Source: Peribacillus kribbensis DSM 17871 (GTDB lineage: Bacteria > Bacillota > Bacilli > Bacillales > DSM-1321). From it: a stretch of 64,000 nt of DNA. The position numbers and the translations under genes were made by a program. Location: assembly GCF_000430765.1 (NCBI RefSeq), contig NZ_KE387244.1, forward strand, positions 105,246 through 169,245, written 5' to 3'. The notes under the pieces are model-generated. The model saw only the letters and a program-made list of their open reading frames with translations. It was not told the DNA's origin and searched no databases. Positions 36,760 through 44,195 of the stretch are shown piece after piece. Each line of letters opens with the position of its first letter. Position 1 is the first letter of the stretch.

Positions 36760-37584
36760 TTAGCGGGAATAATTCCACTCATCCGTTTCATATTTTTCAG
36801 CAAGCTGATTAACTTCCTCCACTTGTTCCTGGGTTAACTCAAATTTCTGTAATTGGACATCAAGGCCTTCGGCAAATCCCTTATAAAAGGCTTCCTTTAT
36901 TTCCTCCAGGCTTATGCTGCGTCCTGCCGCCTCAGAAACAGAGGCCGCTTTCCCTGAGAAGCTCTTCATGGCCCGTTCTTTGACTCGCTCATTCGGATAA
37001 ATAAAACAGTCAAAAAGGGTCTCTTCATCGATCTCAAGCGGGATGGAGCCGTGCTGGAGGATGACGCCTTTTTGGCGGCATTGTGCACTTCCGGCAGACT
37101 TCCTTCCATTGACGACCAGCTCATACCAGGAGGATTCATCAAAGCAGACAGCCGAATTGGTTTTCCCGATTTTTTTTCCTTCCTCAGGTATGGCGAGGTC
37201 GGCGTCGATTCCCAGGTTCCTAAAGCCTTGGAGAAGGCCCTGGGATATGATTCTATAAGCCTCTGTGACACCCTTAGGCATTTTAGGATGGCCTTCACTC
37301 ACAACCACGCTGTATGTCAGTTCCTTATCATGCAGGACGGCGCGGCCGCCTGTCAGCCTTCGCACTAATTTAAATCCTTTTCTATGTACTTCCTCCACAT
37401 CGATCCTGCCATGCACCTTCTGAAAGTATCCCACAGACATCCCAGGAGGGTTCCAGGTGTAAAACCGTACGACCGGCGGGATCAGCCCCTGGCTGTGCCA
37501 GTTAAGGAGGGCCTCGTCCATAGCCATATTATAAGCGGGTGTGTTTTCTCCTGTATCAATAAATAACCATGATTCTTTTTCCAA
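36760..37584 (-). CDS. lipM: LipM octanoyltransferase
   Basis: Octanoyl-ACP:GcvH N-octanoyltransferase (274 aa), the first step of lipoate assembly in Bacillus. The sequence tracks B. subtilis LipM closely: [23 protein letters not shown] at the N-terminus, [23 protein letters not shown], the catalytic cysteine in [14 protein letters not shown], and [17 protein letters not shown] chose TTG 37584 because AAGAGG stands 7 bases upstream and the start then agrees with LipM; ATG 37602 lacks a ribosome binding site. It passes octanoate to GcvH; LipL (53887) then moves it to E2 subunits. Confidence 0.93.
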   Translation of the reverse strand: MEKESWLFIDTGENTPAYNMAMDEALLNWHSQGLIPPVVRFYTWNPPGMSVGYFQKVHGRIDVEEVHRKGFKLVRRLTGGRAVLHDKELTYSVVVSEGHPKMPKGVTEAYRIISQGLLQGFRNLGIDADLAIPEEGKKIGKTNSAVCFDESSWYELVVNGRKSAGSAQCRQKGVILQHGSIPLEIDEETLFDCFIYPNERVKERAMKSFSGKAASVSEAAGRSISLEEIKEAFYKGFAEGLDVQLQKFELTQEQVEEVNQLAEKYETDEWNYSR

Positions 37585-37838
37585 TGCAAGGACCTCTTTC
37601 ATACAGTGTCATAAAAACATAAACGGGGACCTTAATAACCCTGTTTTCCTCCTTACTTTAGCACAAGAAAGGACCATTTTGGAAGGATATCGGACTAAAT
37701 TAGTGGGAATAGGAAGAAAGTTCGGATTAGTATGGCTTGAAATAATAAAACGGTTCCATATTGAGGCGGCTCCTGCCTACTCGTTTTGTTAAAGGATGGT
37801 AAGGATTCCTGGAAAAGTGTTTTGTTTTTAAAAGTAGT

Positions 37839-37885
37839 GGTTGATTTCCGTTCCAGGCAATCGCTTTCGTAAATCTTTCTAAAAT
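37839..37885 (+). repeat. Left-end fragment of the modular repeat
   Basis: GGTTGATTTCCGTTCCAGG followed by TCGCTTTCG matches the left terminal repeat and start of the left module; the rest is gone. The surrounding 37603-37931 holds nothing else I recognise. Confidence 0.6.
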
Positions 37886-37931
37886 CAGCAGTAAGCTGCA
37901 ATAACCACAAAAAAAAGAGCAAGCCGCAGGC

Positions 37932-38615
37932 TTACTCTTTATCTGGCCATTGATAGGTCCAGAACCGTTCGTTATGGATCCAGGCCAAAAGCTCAGGATC
38001 CTGGGTTACCAGCTTATCGCCCCATGATGCGACCATATACTGGGTTTGGGAGCGGTGGGCCATAATGGCAGCGACCTTCTGCTTTTCCACTGATTTAACA
38101 TTGTAGCGTATGTCTGCTTCGCCGAGATCTTCGACACAATTATTGGAAAAAGCCACACAATGCAGCTTGGGTCTGTCTTCCTCTTTTATCCTGCTCAGTA
38201 CCCTGACAACGGAACGGCCCGTTGCTTCGTGATCGGGGTGAACGCTGTAGCCTGGATAGAAGGTGATGACAAGGGAAGGCTTAAGCTCTTCGACCATGGA
38301 TGAAATCATCCCATCGAGCTTTTCCTCCGATTCGAATTCAACGGTCTTATCCCGGAGGCCGAGCATCCTGAGATCCTGAATGCCCAGCGCTTCGGCAGCA
38401 TCCTTCAGCTCCTGCTTTCTTATCAATGGCAGGGACTCTCTTGTAGCGAAAGGAGGGTTTCCTAAATTCCGCCCCATCTGACCAAGAGTCAGGCATGCGT
38501 ATGTGACGGGAGTGCCGTTTTGTACATGTGATGCAATGGTTCCAGATACACCAAATGCCTCATCATCGGGATGAGGAAAAATGACTAATACTTGTCTTTC
38601 TTTTTCAAATGCCAC
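37932..38615 (-). CDS. bshB2: BshB2 bacillithiol deacetylase
   Basis: LmbE-like zinc deacetylase (227 aa) that converts GlcNAc-malate to GlcN-malate in bacillithiol synthesis, or cleaves bacillithiol conjugates. The zinc-binding PHPDDEAFG is at residues 14-22, and the second-ligand region HPDHEATGR follows at about 130. It matches B. subtilis YojG (BshB2). GTG start, AAAGGAGAGG 7-8 bases upstream. It lies 15 bases after yojF, as in other Bacillus. Confidence 0.92.
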   Translation of the reverse strand: MAFEKERQVLVIFPHPDDEAFGVSGTIASHVQNGTPVTYACLTLGQMGRNLGNPPFATRESLPLIRKQELKDAAEALGIQDLRMLGLRDKTVEFESEEKLDGMISSMVEELKPSLVITFYPGYSVHPDHEATGRSVVRVLSRIKEEDRPKLHCVAFSNNCVEDLGEADIRYNVKSVEKQKVAAIMAHRSQTQYMVASWGDKLVTQDPELLAWIHNERFWTYQWPDKE

Positions 38616-38630
38616 TGAAATTCCTCTCCT

Positions 38631-38978
38631 TTATTCAAATGGTGTTTTGCTGATTTCAAGAGCGACGGCAAGCTTTCCCGCTGGATCTAATCCAGCCATC
38701 AATAATCGGCCCTGTCCATCGACCTCGAAATGAGTCAGCCCTTCAGCATACACCCAGCCGATCGAAAGCTTTAGGCCGGCACGATACGGCCCGGCACCGG
38801 TGATTTTGCCATGCTCATATTGGATCAGAGCATTCCTGATATAAGCCCCGGCTGAAAAAAATGTTTCATCAAAATGAGAAGCGTAAGCTCCATTTGTTGT
38901 TTCCAGATGGAGATACACATCCTGTCCCGCAAAAGAATCAATAATGGATTGAGCCTCTGCCAAAAGAATTGGTTCCAT
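38631..38978 (-). CDS. yojF: YojF family protein (DUF1806)
   Basis: Small protein (115 aa) of unknown function, always found beside bshB2 in Bacillus. No membrane segment or catalytic motif is visible; the pattern of strands (VYLHLETTNGAY, GPYRAGLKLSIGWVYAEGLTHFEV, RLLMAGLD) suggests a beta-rich fold. I chose the ATG at 38978 because GGGAGG lies 7-8 bases upstream and the length then matches B. subtilis YojF. A role in bacillithiol use is suggested only by the constant pairing with bshB2. Confidence 0.85.
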   Translation of the reverse strand: MEPILLAEAQSIIDSFAGQDVYLHLETTNGAYASHFDETFFSAGAYIRNALIQYEHGKITGAGPYRAGLKLSIGWVYAEGLTHFEVDGQGRLLMAGLDPAGKLAVALEISKTPFE

Positions 38979-39159
38979 ATACATACCTCCCATAGTCCGC
39001 CGATTCAATATTATATTTATATTTATTTCAGCTGTTTCAGCCTATTGGTTCAAGTTATCTTCTATAAGCTCTATCTAATTATCTTACTAAAAATACTAAG
39101 AGAATGCGAAAGTCCAAACCGAAAATAGGAAGTAAAATTTGTCAGCTGACCATGGCTGA

Positions 39160-39575
39160 AAAAAGCTGTTTTCGCAAAGTTTGCTGCTTTGGAACGTGGT
39201 GGTTGATTTCCACTCCAGGATGCTCGCTTTCCGCGGGGCGGGCGGTGAGCCTCCTCAGCTTCGCCTGCGGGGTCTCACCTGTCCCGCTAATTCCGCGCAG
39301 AAAGGCGGAAAGCGGTGCCTGCCAAACATTTGATATTTTAAAGCTCAATGTTGATTTAATAAAGATAAAATACCTAACAAAATTTGCAGGCAGAGACACG
39401 ACAAGCATAAGACGAGCCGGCTGTGGGGAGTGCTTTTCTTCCCATAGCGGATTGGCTTATGACTCGAGTGTCTCAGCTTGGAGCCGGATCGAGGAGTCTC
39501 GCACCTTACACTCCAATCAACCTTTTTAATAATGGGATCGGCTTTCAGACTCTTTAAAAAACATTTTAGAAAAGA
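39160..39575 (+). repeat. Complete modular repeat with terminal inverted repeats, copy 1
   Basis: The element proper runs 39201-39522 (322 bp), bounded by GGTTGATT and AATCAACC. Order inside: left module with GCGGGCGGTGAGCC and GGGGTCTCACC forming a hairpin; AAAGGCGGAAAGCGGTGCC; a variable AT-rich linker; GCAGGCAGAGAC; AAGCATAAGACGAG; CTGTGGGGA and TCCCATAG as an apical stem; GGCTTATGACTCGAG. Flanks of about 40 bases on either side are shared with the empty copy at 16.2 kb. It contains no coding frame that I trust. The rest of 39009-39704 is covered by the next entry or shows nothing. Confidence 0.82.
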
Positions 39576-39587
39576 GCCAAAAAAAGA

Positions 39588-39698
39588 GGAGCCTCGGGTA
39601 TGGGTATGGACGCTGCGAGCTTGTATTTAGGATCGTATTCCCCAAAATACAGCACCTGGTGTCCGGCTCCGTTATTCCCCTGAGGCAGCCTCTTCTAA
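39588..39698 (-). ncRNA. Structured 3' UTR and terminator of pdxK, possible small RNA
   Basis: On the minus strand, starting right after the pdxK stop, AAGAGGCTGCCTC can pair with GAGGCTCCTCTT about 90 bases later, and seven T follow. The interior is GC-richer than the surroundings and holds more stems (for example CACC/GGTG). It works at least as a large terminator; a stable processed RNA is possible but inferred. Confidence 0.45.
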
Positions 39699-39704
39699 AG
39701 CTGA

Positions 39705-40541
39705 TTATTTAGTTGAAGCTTCTGTTTCGCGGCCAGCGCCAAAGCGGCGGTAGGCACCATGCATGGTAGGACCGACATATTCATTCAGTTTCCAAGAATG
39801 ACTGATGGCGCAAGTGATAAAGTCTTTAGCTGTATCAATTGCTTCGCGCACAGACTTGCCTTTTGCCAGCTCAGCCGTAATGGCTGCTGAAGAAGTACAG
39901 CCTGCTCCGTGTGTATAAGAGGTGCCGATACGCTCGGATTCAAGCACGGTAAACTCCTTGCCGTCATACAGAAGATCGATCGCCTTTTCATGCTCAAGCT
40001 TGCTTCCGCCTTTGATCAGCACATACTTGGCTCCGAGTTCATGAATTTTAACGGCTGCTTCCTTCATATCCTCAAGTGTTTTAAGCGGTTTTGTCCGGGC
40101 AAGCTGAGAAGCCTCAAAAAGATTCGGAGTAACGACGGTCGCACGCGGTACCAGTACGTCCCTAAGCGCCACTGCTGTTTCAGGATGAAGGACCTCATCC
40201 TCGCCCTTACAAACCATGACAGGATCAATGACCACATTCTCAAGCTTATATTCATCAATAATGCTAGCTGCAAGCTCAATGATTTCTACTGAACCCAGCA
40301 TTCCTGTTTTCATGGCATCAATGCCGGTAGAAAGAATCGTCTCCAGCTGAGCTTTAATCACATCCAGATCAATAGGGAATACATTGTGATGCCAGTTATT
40401 TTTAGGATCCATAGTCACAATAGTGGTAATTGCCGACATACCATAAACACCAAGCTCCTGCATCGTCTTCAAATCCGCCTGAAGCCCGGCACCGCCGCTT
40501 GAATCAGAACCTGCTAAAGTTAAAGCCTTCTTCATAGTCAT
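39705..40541 (-). CDS. pdxK: Pyridoxine/pyridoxal kinase (ThiD-like)
   Basis: Ribokinase-family kinase (278 aa) that phosphorylates vitamin B6 forms; very similar to B. subtilis PdxK, a ThiD-like kinase also acting on hydroxymethylpyrimidine. The substrate region is LAGSDSSGGAGLQADLKT at the start, the anion hole and catalytic Asp lie in THGAGCTSSAAI, and VMVCKGEDEVL is diagnostic. The ATG at 40541 has GAGGAGG nine bases upstream; an in-frame ATG two codons later is possible. Single gene, ending in the structured 3' region. Confidence 0.92.
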   Translation of the reverse strand: MTMKKALTLAGSDSSGGAGLQADLKTMQELGVYGMSAITTIVTMDPKNNWHHNVFPIDLDVIKAQLETILSTGIDAMKTGMLGSVEIIELAASIIDEYKLENVVIDPVMVCKGEDEVLHPETAVALRDVLVPRATVVTPNLFEASQLARTKPLKTLEDMKEAAVKIHELGAKYVLIKGGSKLEHEKAIDLLYDGKEFTVLESERIGTSYTHGAGCTSSAAITAELAKGKSVREAIDTAKDFITCAISHSWKLNEYVGPTMHGAYRRFGAGRETEASTK

Positions 40542-40717
40542 TATCAAAAACCTCCTCAAAAAGGTATCTGTAGAGTAGATTGCCTATTTTTAAGATTAAA
40601 TATCAAAAAATAGGGAAATTAATGGACGTAGTACTTCCAAAGCTGTGCTGCCTCACCCAAAAAAACCTCTACACCAAAACAAAAAAACTCATAGGAAGAA
40701 TATATCATAAAATGACT

Positions 40718-41282
40718 AAAAAGCGGAGAACGGTGCCTGCAAAGAAACAATTGGGACGAAAAAACACATGATGTAGAATTTATGATAGAAAGAATACCTC
40801 TTTAGCAGGCAGAGACCCGATAAAGAAGACTTGCTGATTGGCGAGCGCAAGCGAAGACAGAAGCTTAGTCGCACTTATGCTTTAGTGCAAGCATAAGACG
40901 AGACGGCTGTGGGAAGGCGGGTTTGCATCCCATAGATGGCTTGGCTTATGACTCGAGGGTCTAAAGTCTCGGAGCTGGATCAGGGAAAAGCGGAGAACGG
41001 TGCCTGCAAAGAAATCCAGGGAAAAAATATATGATGTAGACTTTCTGGTAGAAAAAGTAACTCTTTAGCAGGCAGAGACCCGACAAGCATAAGACGAGAC
41101 GGCTGTGGGAAGGCGGGTTTGCATCCCATAGATGGCTTGGCTTATGACTCGAGGGGCTCAGTTCGGAGCTGGATCAGGGAAAAGCGGAGAACGGTGCCTG
41201 CAAAGAAACAACTGGGACGAAAACACATGATGTAGAATTTATGATAGAAAAAATATCTCTTTAGCAGGCAGTGACCCGGCCA
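40718..41282 (+). repeat. Three tandem right modules of the modular repeat
   Basis: AAAAGCGGAGAACGGTGCC occurs three times (ends of the box at 40740, 41007 and 41201; steps 267 and 194). Each is followed by an AT-rich linker with CATGATGTAGA, then TTAGCAGGCAG and GACCC. The first two units carry the full hairpin (AAGCATAAGAC to GGCTTATGACTCGAG); the third is cut after GACCC. The first unit has an extra segment of about 70 bases (40821-40888). Confidence 0.8.
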
Positions 41283-41392
41283 TGAGCGTTATATTTCTAT
41301 TGCCGTTGAAAAATTGCGATAATTAAGATGGGCTTATACAAACCGTTATCGCCGGGGAAATAATTGTCATTGAGGCGGGAAAGGGTAATAAC

Positions 41393-42061
41393 ATGAATAT
41401 TACCGGGATTATTATAGCAGGCGGGAAATCCAGCCGGATGGGAACGAACAAAGCTTTGCTCGATATGAATGGCAGGCTCAATATTGAGAGGACTATTGCA
41501 GAGCTGAGCCAGGTATCCGAGAAGGTAATCATCGTGACGAATGACAGGCAGGAATATGAATTTCTCGGCCTGGATATGGTTTCGGATGAATATCCGGGGC
41601 TTGGACCGCTGGCAGGGCTTCATGCAGGGCTCAAGGCTGCTGAGACAGGAGCCGTTTTAGCGGCAGCCTGTGATATGCCGTTTATTAAGGCAGAAATCCT
41701 GAGTGATACAGCTGGATTCCTCAAAGGCTTTGAGGCCGCTGTACCCAAGATGGATGGACGGCCTCAGCCGCTCGCAGCAGGATATAGGAAAGAGTCGCTA
41801 TCGGTTTTAGAGGACTGTCTTGAAAGCGGCCAGCTTCGAATGAGAGATTTTTTAGACAGGCTGAAGGTGAAGTGGGTTCAGATAGAGGATTACAGCTTTT
41901 CCTCCTATTCGATTGAAGAACTCGAGCTGATGTTTTTTAATATGAACCATCCCTGGGAATACGAAAAGGCCCTCAGGATAGCAGGCGGAAATGCAGCAGG
42001 CAATGGCCATGATGGCTTCAACCGCTCGACTAAACTAGATGTTAAGAGGAATCGACTATGA
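41393..42061 (+). CDS. mobA: MobA molybdenum cofactor guanylyltransferase
   Basis: GTP:molybdopterin guanylyltransferase (222 aa), which attaches GMP to the molybdenum cofactor. The nucleotide-binding signature IIAGGKSSRMGTNKALL is at residues 6-22, and the metal-binding AACDMPF follows near 100. The C-terminal tail (AGNAAGNGHDGFNRSTKLDVKRN) is not a conserved part. First gene of a four-gene run; its stop overlaps the moaE start (ATGA). GGGAAAGGG precedes the ATG. The first three genes overlap, so translation is coupled. Confidence 0.92.
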   Translation: MNITGIIIAGGKSSRMGTNKALLDMNGRLNIERTIAELSQVSEKVIIVTNDRQEYEFLGLDMVSDEYPGLGPLAGLHAGLKAAETGAVLAAACDMPFIKAEILSDTAGFLKGFEAAVPKMDGRPQPLAAGYRKESLSVLEDCLESGQLRMRDFLDRLKVKWVQIEDYSFSSYSIEELELMFFNMNHPWEYEKALRIAGGNAAGNGHDGFNRSTKLDVKRNRL

Positions 42062-42522
42062 ACTATGAAATTACAAGAGATAAAATAGATATTCAGGATG
42101 TAATAGATAAAGTAATCTCGCGGAATGCCGGAGCCATCACCACATTCATAGGAACAGTCCGTGAGCTTACTCATGGTAAAAAGACGCTGCATCTGTTTTA
42201 CGAATCTTATGAAGCGATGGCGGTAAAAAAGCTGGAGGAAATCGGACGCGAAATCAGTGAGCGGTGGCCCGATGCAAAAACAGCCATCACACATAGGATC
42301 GGAAAGCTTGAGATAACAGATACTGCGGTGGTGATTGCTGTTTCAACGCCGCATAGAGATGATGCGTATAAAGCGAACAGATATGCAATTGAGAGAATTA
42401 AAGAGATTGTCCCGATTTGGAAAAAAGAATATTGGGATGACGGAGAGGAATGGATTGGCAACCAAAAAGAAACCGTTGCTTATCCAGATGGCAGACCGGA
42501 GGAGAATGAGCTGAATGATTAA
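42058..42522 (+). CDS. moaE: MoaE molybdopterin synthase large subunit
   Basis: Catalytic subunit (154 aa) of molybdopterin synthase. Together with MoaD it adds two sulfurs to precursor Z. Family hallmarks: GAITTFIGTVRELTHGKKT near 22-40, LFYESYEAMAVKKLEEI, HRIGKLEI, and the catalytic lysine region PIWKKEYWDDGEEWI. It overlaps mobA by 4 bases and moaD by 8, so the subunits are made together. Confidence 0.94.
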   Translation: MNYEITRDKIDIQDVIDKVISRNAGAITTFIGTVRELTHGKKTLHLFYESYEAMAVKKLEEIGREISERWPDAKTAITHRIGKLEITDTAVVIAVSTPHRDDAYKANRYAIERIKEIVPIWKKEYWDDGEEWIGNQKETVAYPDGRPEENELND

Positions 42523-42748
42523 GGTACTTTTCTTTGCATTTTTAAAAGAAGCAGCAGGAAGGGAATCCATGGAAGTCGAAATGAGCGGAGAAACTCTTGC
42601 TGATTTAAAAAAGAAGCTGTCACAGGAATATAGGATAGAGAACCTGGAAACGGTCATGGCGGCGGTCAATGAGGAATTTGCGCCGGATGATACGGTTCTG
42701 GAAGAAGGAGATACGGTTGCCTTTATTCCGCCTGTAAGCGGCGGCTGA
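42515..42748 (+). CDS. moaD: MoaD molybdopterin synthase sulfur carrier
   Basis: Ubiquitin-like sulfur carrier (77 aa). The C-terminal diglycine (FIPPVSGG) is adenylated by the MoeB encoded next and then thiocarboxylated. The beta-grasp pattern starts with IKVLFFAFLKEAAG. The ATG lies within the end of moaE. A GAGG-type site just upstream serves it. Confidence 0.93.
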   Translation: MIKVLFFAFLKEAAGRESMEVEMSGETLADLKKKLSQEYRIENLETVMAAVNEEFAPDDTVLEEGDTVAFIPPVSGG

Positions 42749-42784
42749 GTCAATGGTTACGAAGGCAGATCCAGGAGGTGAAAC

Positions 42785-43804
42785 ATGTCAGAGAGATATT
42801 CCAGACAGGTGCTTTTTTCAGGCATTGGTCCCCATGGTCAGGAAAAATTAAAGGCAAGCCATGTTCTTATTATTGGAGCGGGTGCTTTAGGAGCAGCCAA
42901 TTCAGAGGTCCTTGTCAGGGCCGGAATCGGAAAATTGACCATTGTTGACCGTGATTATGTAGAAGAAAGCAATCTTCAAAGACAGCAATTATATACAGAA
43001 CAGGATGTACATAAAAAATACCCAAAGGCAGCGGCAGCAAAAAGGCATTTGGAGGAGATTAACTCGGAAGCCGAGATACATGCCTTCGTCATGGACGCTG
43101 TACCACAGAGCCTTGAGCTGATTCTACAGGATGTGGACTTAATCATTGATGCAGCAGATAATTTTGAGACAAGGCTGATGGTGAATGACCTGGCCCATAA
43201 ACATAAGATTCCCTGGATCTATGGTGCGTGTGTCGGAAGCTTCGGGATGAGTTTTACCATCCTGCCGGGAAAGACTCCGTGTCTTAATTGCCTGCTTAGG
43301 ACCATCCCCATGCAGGGAATTAACTGTGATACCGCGGGGATTATCGGGCCAGCAGTCCAGATGACAGTGGCCCATCAGACCGCTGAGGCATTAAAAATCC
43401 TTGTGGGTGACTGGGATGCTGTGCGCACCACATTTGTCAGCTTTGATTTATGGAATTCCCAGTATCAGAGCATTAAAGCGGGTAGGGCTAAAAGGGATGA
43501 CTGTCTGACGTGCGGAAGTGATGCGGTATATCCTTACCTGCAGGCTGAAAATACAACCAAAACAGCCGTCCTATGCGGCAGGGAAACGGTCCAGGTGCGT
43601 CCGCCTGCTCTTGTCCAGCTTGAATTAAAACAGCTCGCAGGAAGCTTGAACGCCCAGGGCTATGATGTGAAAGCAAATCCCTATTTAGTTTCTGCAGAAA
43701 ATGACGGCGAAAGAATTGTAGTTTTCAAAGATGGAAGGGCCCTGATCCACGGAACCAAAGATGTGGTGTATGCTAAATCCTTATATCAAAAGCTTCTTGG
43801 CTGA
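42785..43804 (+). CDS. moeB: MoeB/ThiF-type adenylyltransferase with C-terminal extension
   Basis: E1-like enzyme (339 aa) that adenylates the C-terminus of MoaD. The ATP site is GAGALGAANSEVLVRAGIG (about 31-49), with the catalytic Asp in DAADNFETR. The zinc cysteines are CLNC and CLTC, and INCDTAG follows the first pair. The extra C-terminal domain (about 255-339, QLKQLAGSLNAQGYD..., VVFKDGRALIHG) looks like the nitroreductase-independent tail of Bacillus ThiF/MoeB forms; it is not a rhodanese domain. A use in thiamine synthesis is possible, but moaD and moaE next to it favour molybdopterin. Own ribosome binding site, GGAGGTG. Confidence 0.87.
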   Translation: MSERYSRQVLFSGIGPHGQEKLKASHVLIIGAGALGAANSEVLVRAGIGKLTIVDRDYVEESNLQRQQLYTEQDVHKKYPKAAAAKRHLEEINSEAEIHAFVMDAVPQSLELILQDVDLIIDAADNFETRLMVNDLAHKHKIPWIYGACVGSFGMSFTILPGKTPCLNCLLRTIPMQGINCDTAGIIGPAVQMTVAHQTAEALKILVGDWDAVRTTFVSFDLWNSQYQSIKAGRAKRDDCLTCGSDAVYPYLQAENTTKTAVLCGRETVQVRPPALVQLELKQLAGSLNAQGYDVKANPYLVSAENDGERIVVFKDGRALIHGTKDVVYAKSLYQKLLG

Positions 43805-43814
43805 AAAAACAAAA

Positions 43815-43847
43815 AACTGACTGATCTTACCGACAGTCAGTTCTTTG
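43815..43847 (+). terminator. Terminator of the mob-moa operon
   Basis: AACTGACTG pairs with CAGTCAGTT, followed by CTTTG; the T tract is short. Confidence 0.65.
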
Positions 43848-43895
43848 TGGTTACTTAATGCTTCTAAGACAGAAAGCAGGTTGAGATGGGCCATT

Positions 43896-44129
43896 TATGA
43901 TCCGCTTTCTAAGATAAATGATCCGATTTAAGGATTTAATGATCGGCTTTTTATGGTTAATGATCCAGTTTTCGTGATCAATGATCTAAACCCTTTTTTA
44001 GGGGAGGATCAACTGAGAGGATTGATATAAAATTTTTTTAAATGATCCAGATATTCTGCGAATGATCCGGGCGGCCCCGCAATGATCTGGAAATCCACCC
44101 AATGATCCAGGCAGCCCCAAAATGATCTA
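43896..44129. repeat. Phased AATGATCC array, 21-bp then 20-bp period
   Basis: The ATG of (A)ATGATC(C/T) lies at 43897, 43918, 43939, 43960 and 43981 (exactly 21 bases apart), then at 44042, 44062, 44082, 44102 and 44122 (exactly 20 apart). The 61-base gap holds two weaker relatives (GGATCAAC, ATTGATAT). The 12-13 bases between motifs vary freely. The array sits between the 3' ends of moeB and ampS, outside any promoter region. Confidence 0.85.
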
Positions 44130-44156
44130 AAAACCCATTAAATTTCCCATCCCACC

Positions 44157-44185
44157 CTGAAAAAAAAAGAGGCCGCAGCCTCTTT
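44157..44185 (-). terminator. Terminator of ampS
   Basis: On the minus strand AAGAGGC pairs with GCCTCTT around a short loop, followed by nine T. Confidence 0.85.
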
Positions 44186-44195
44186 GCTTATTTTC

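Noticed and set aside
39201..39522. Insertion sequence with transposase
   Set aside because: No transposase reading frame inside any copy, and the size is about 320 bp. A non-autonomous element remains possible.
43896..44129. CRISPR or plasmid origin iterons
   Set aside because: The conserved part is only 8 bases, too short for a CRISPR repeat, and there is no replication protein gene nearby.
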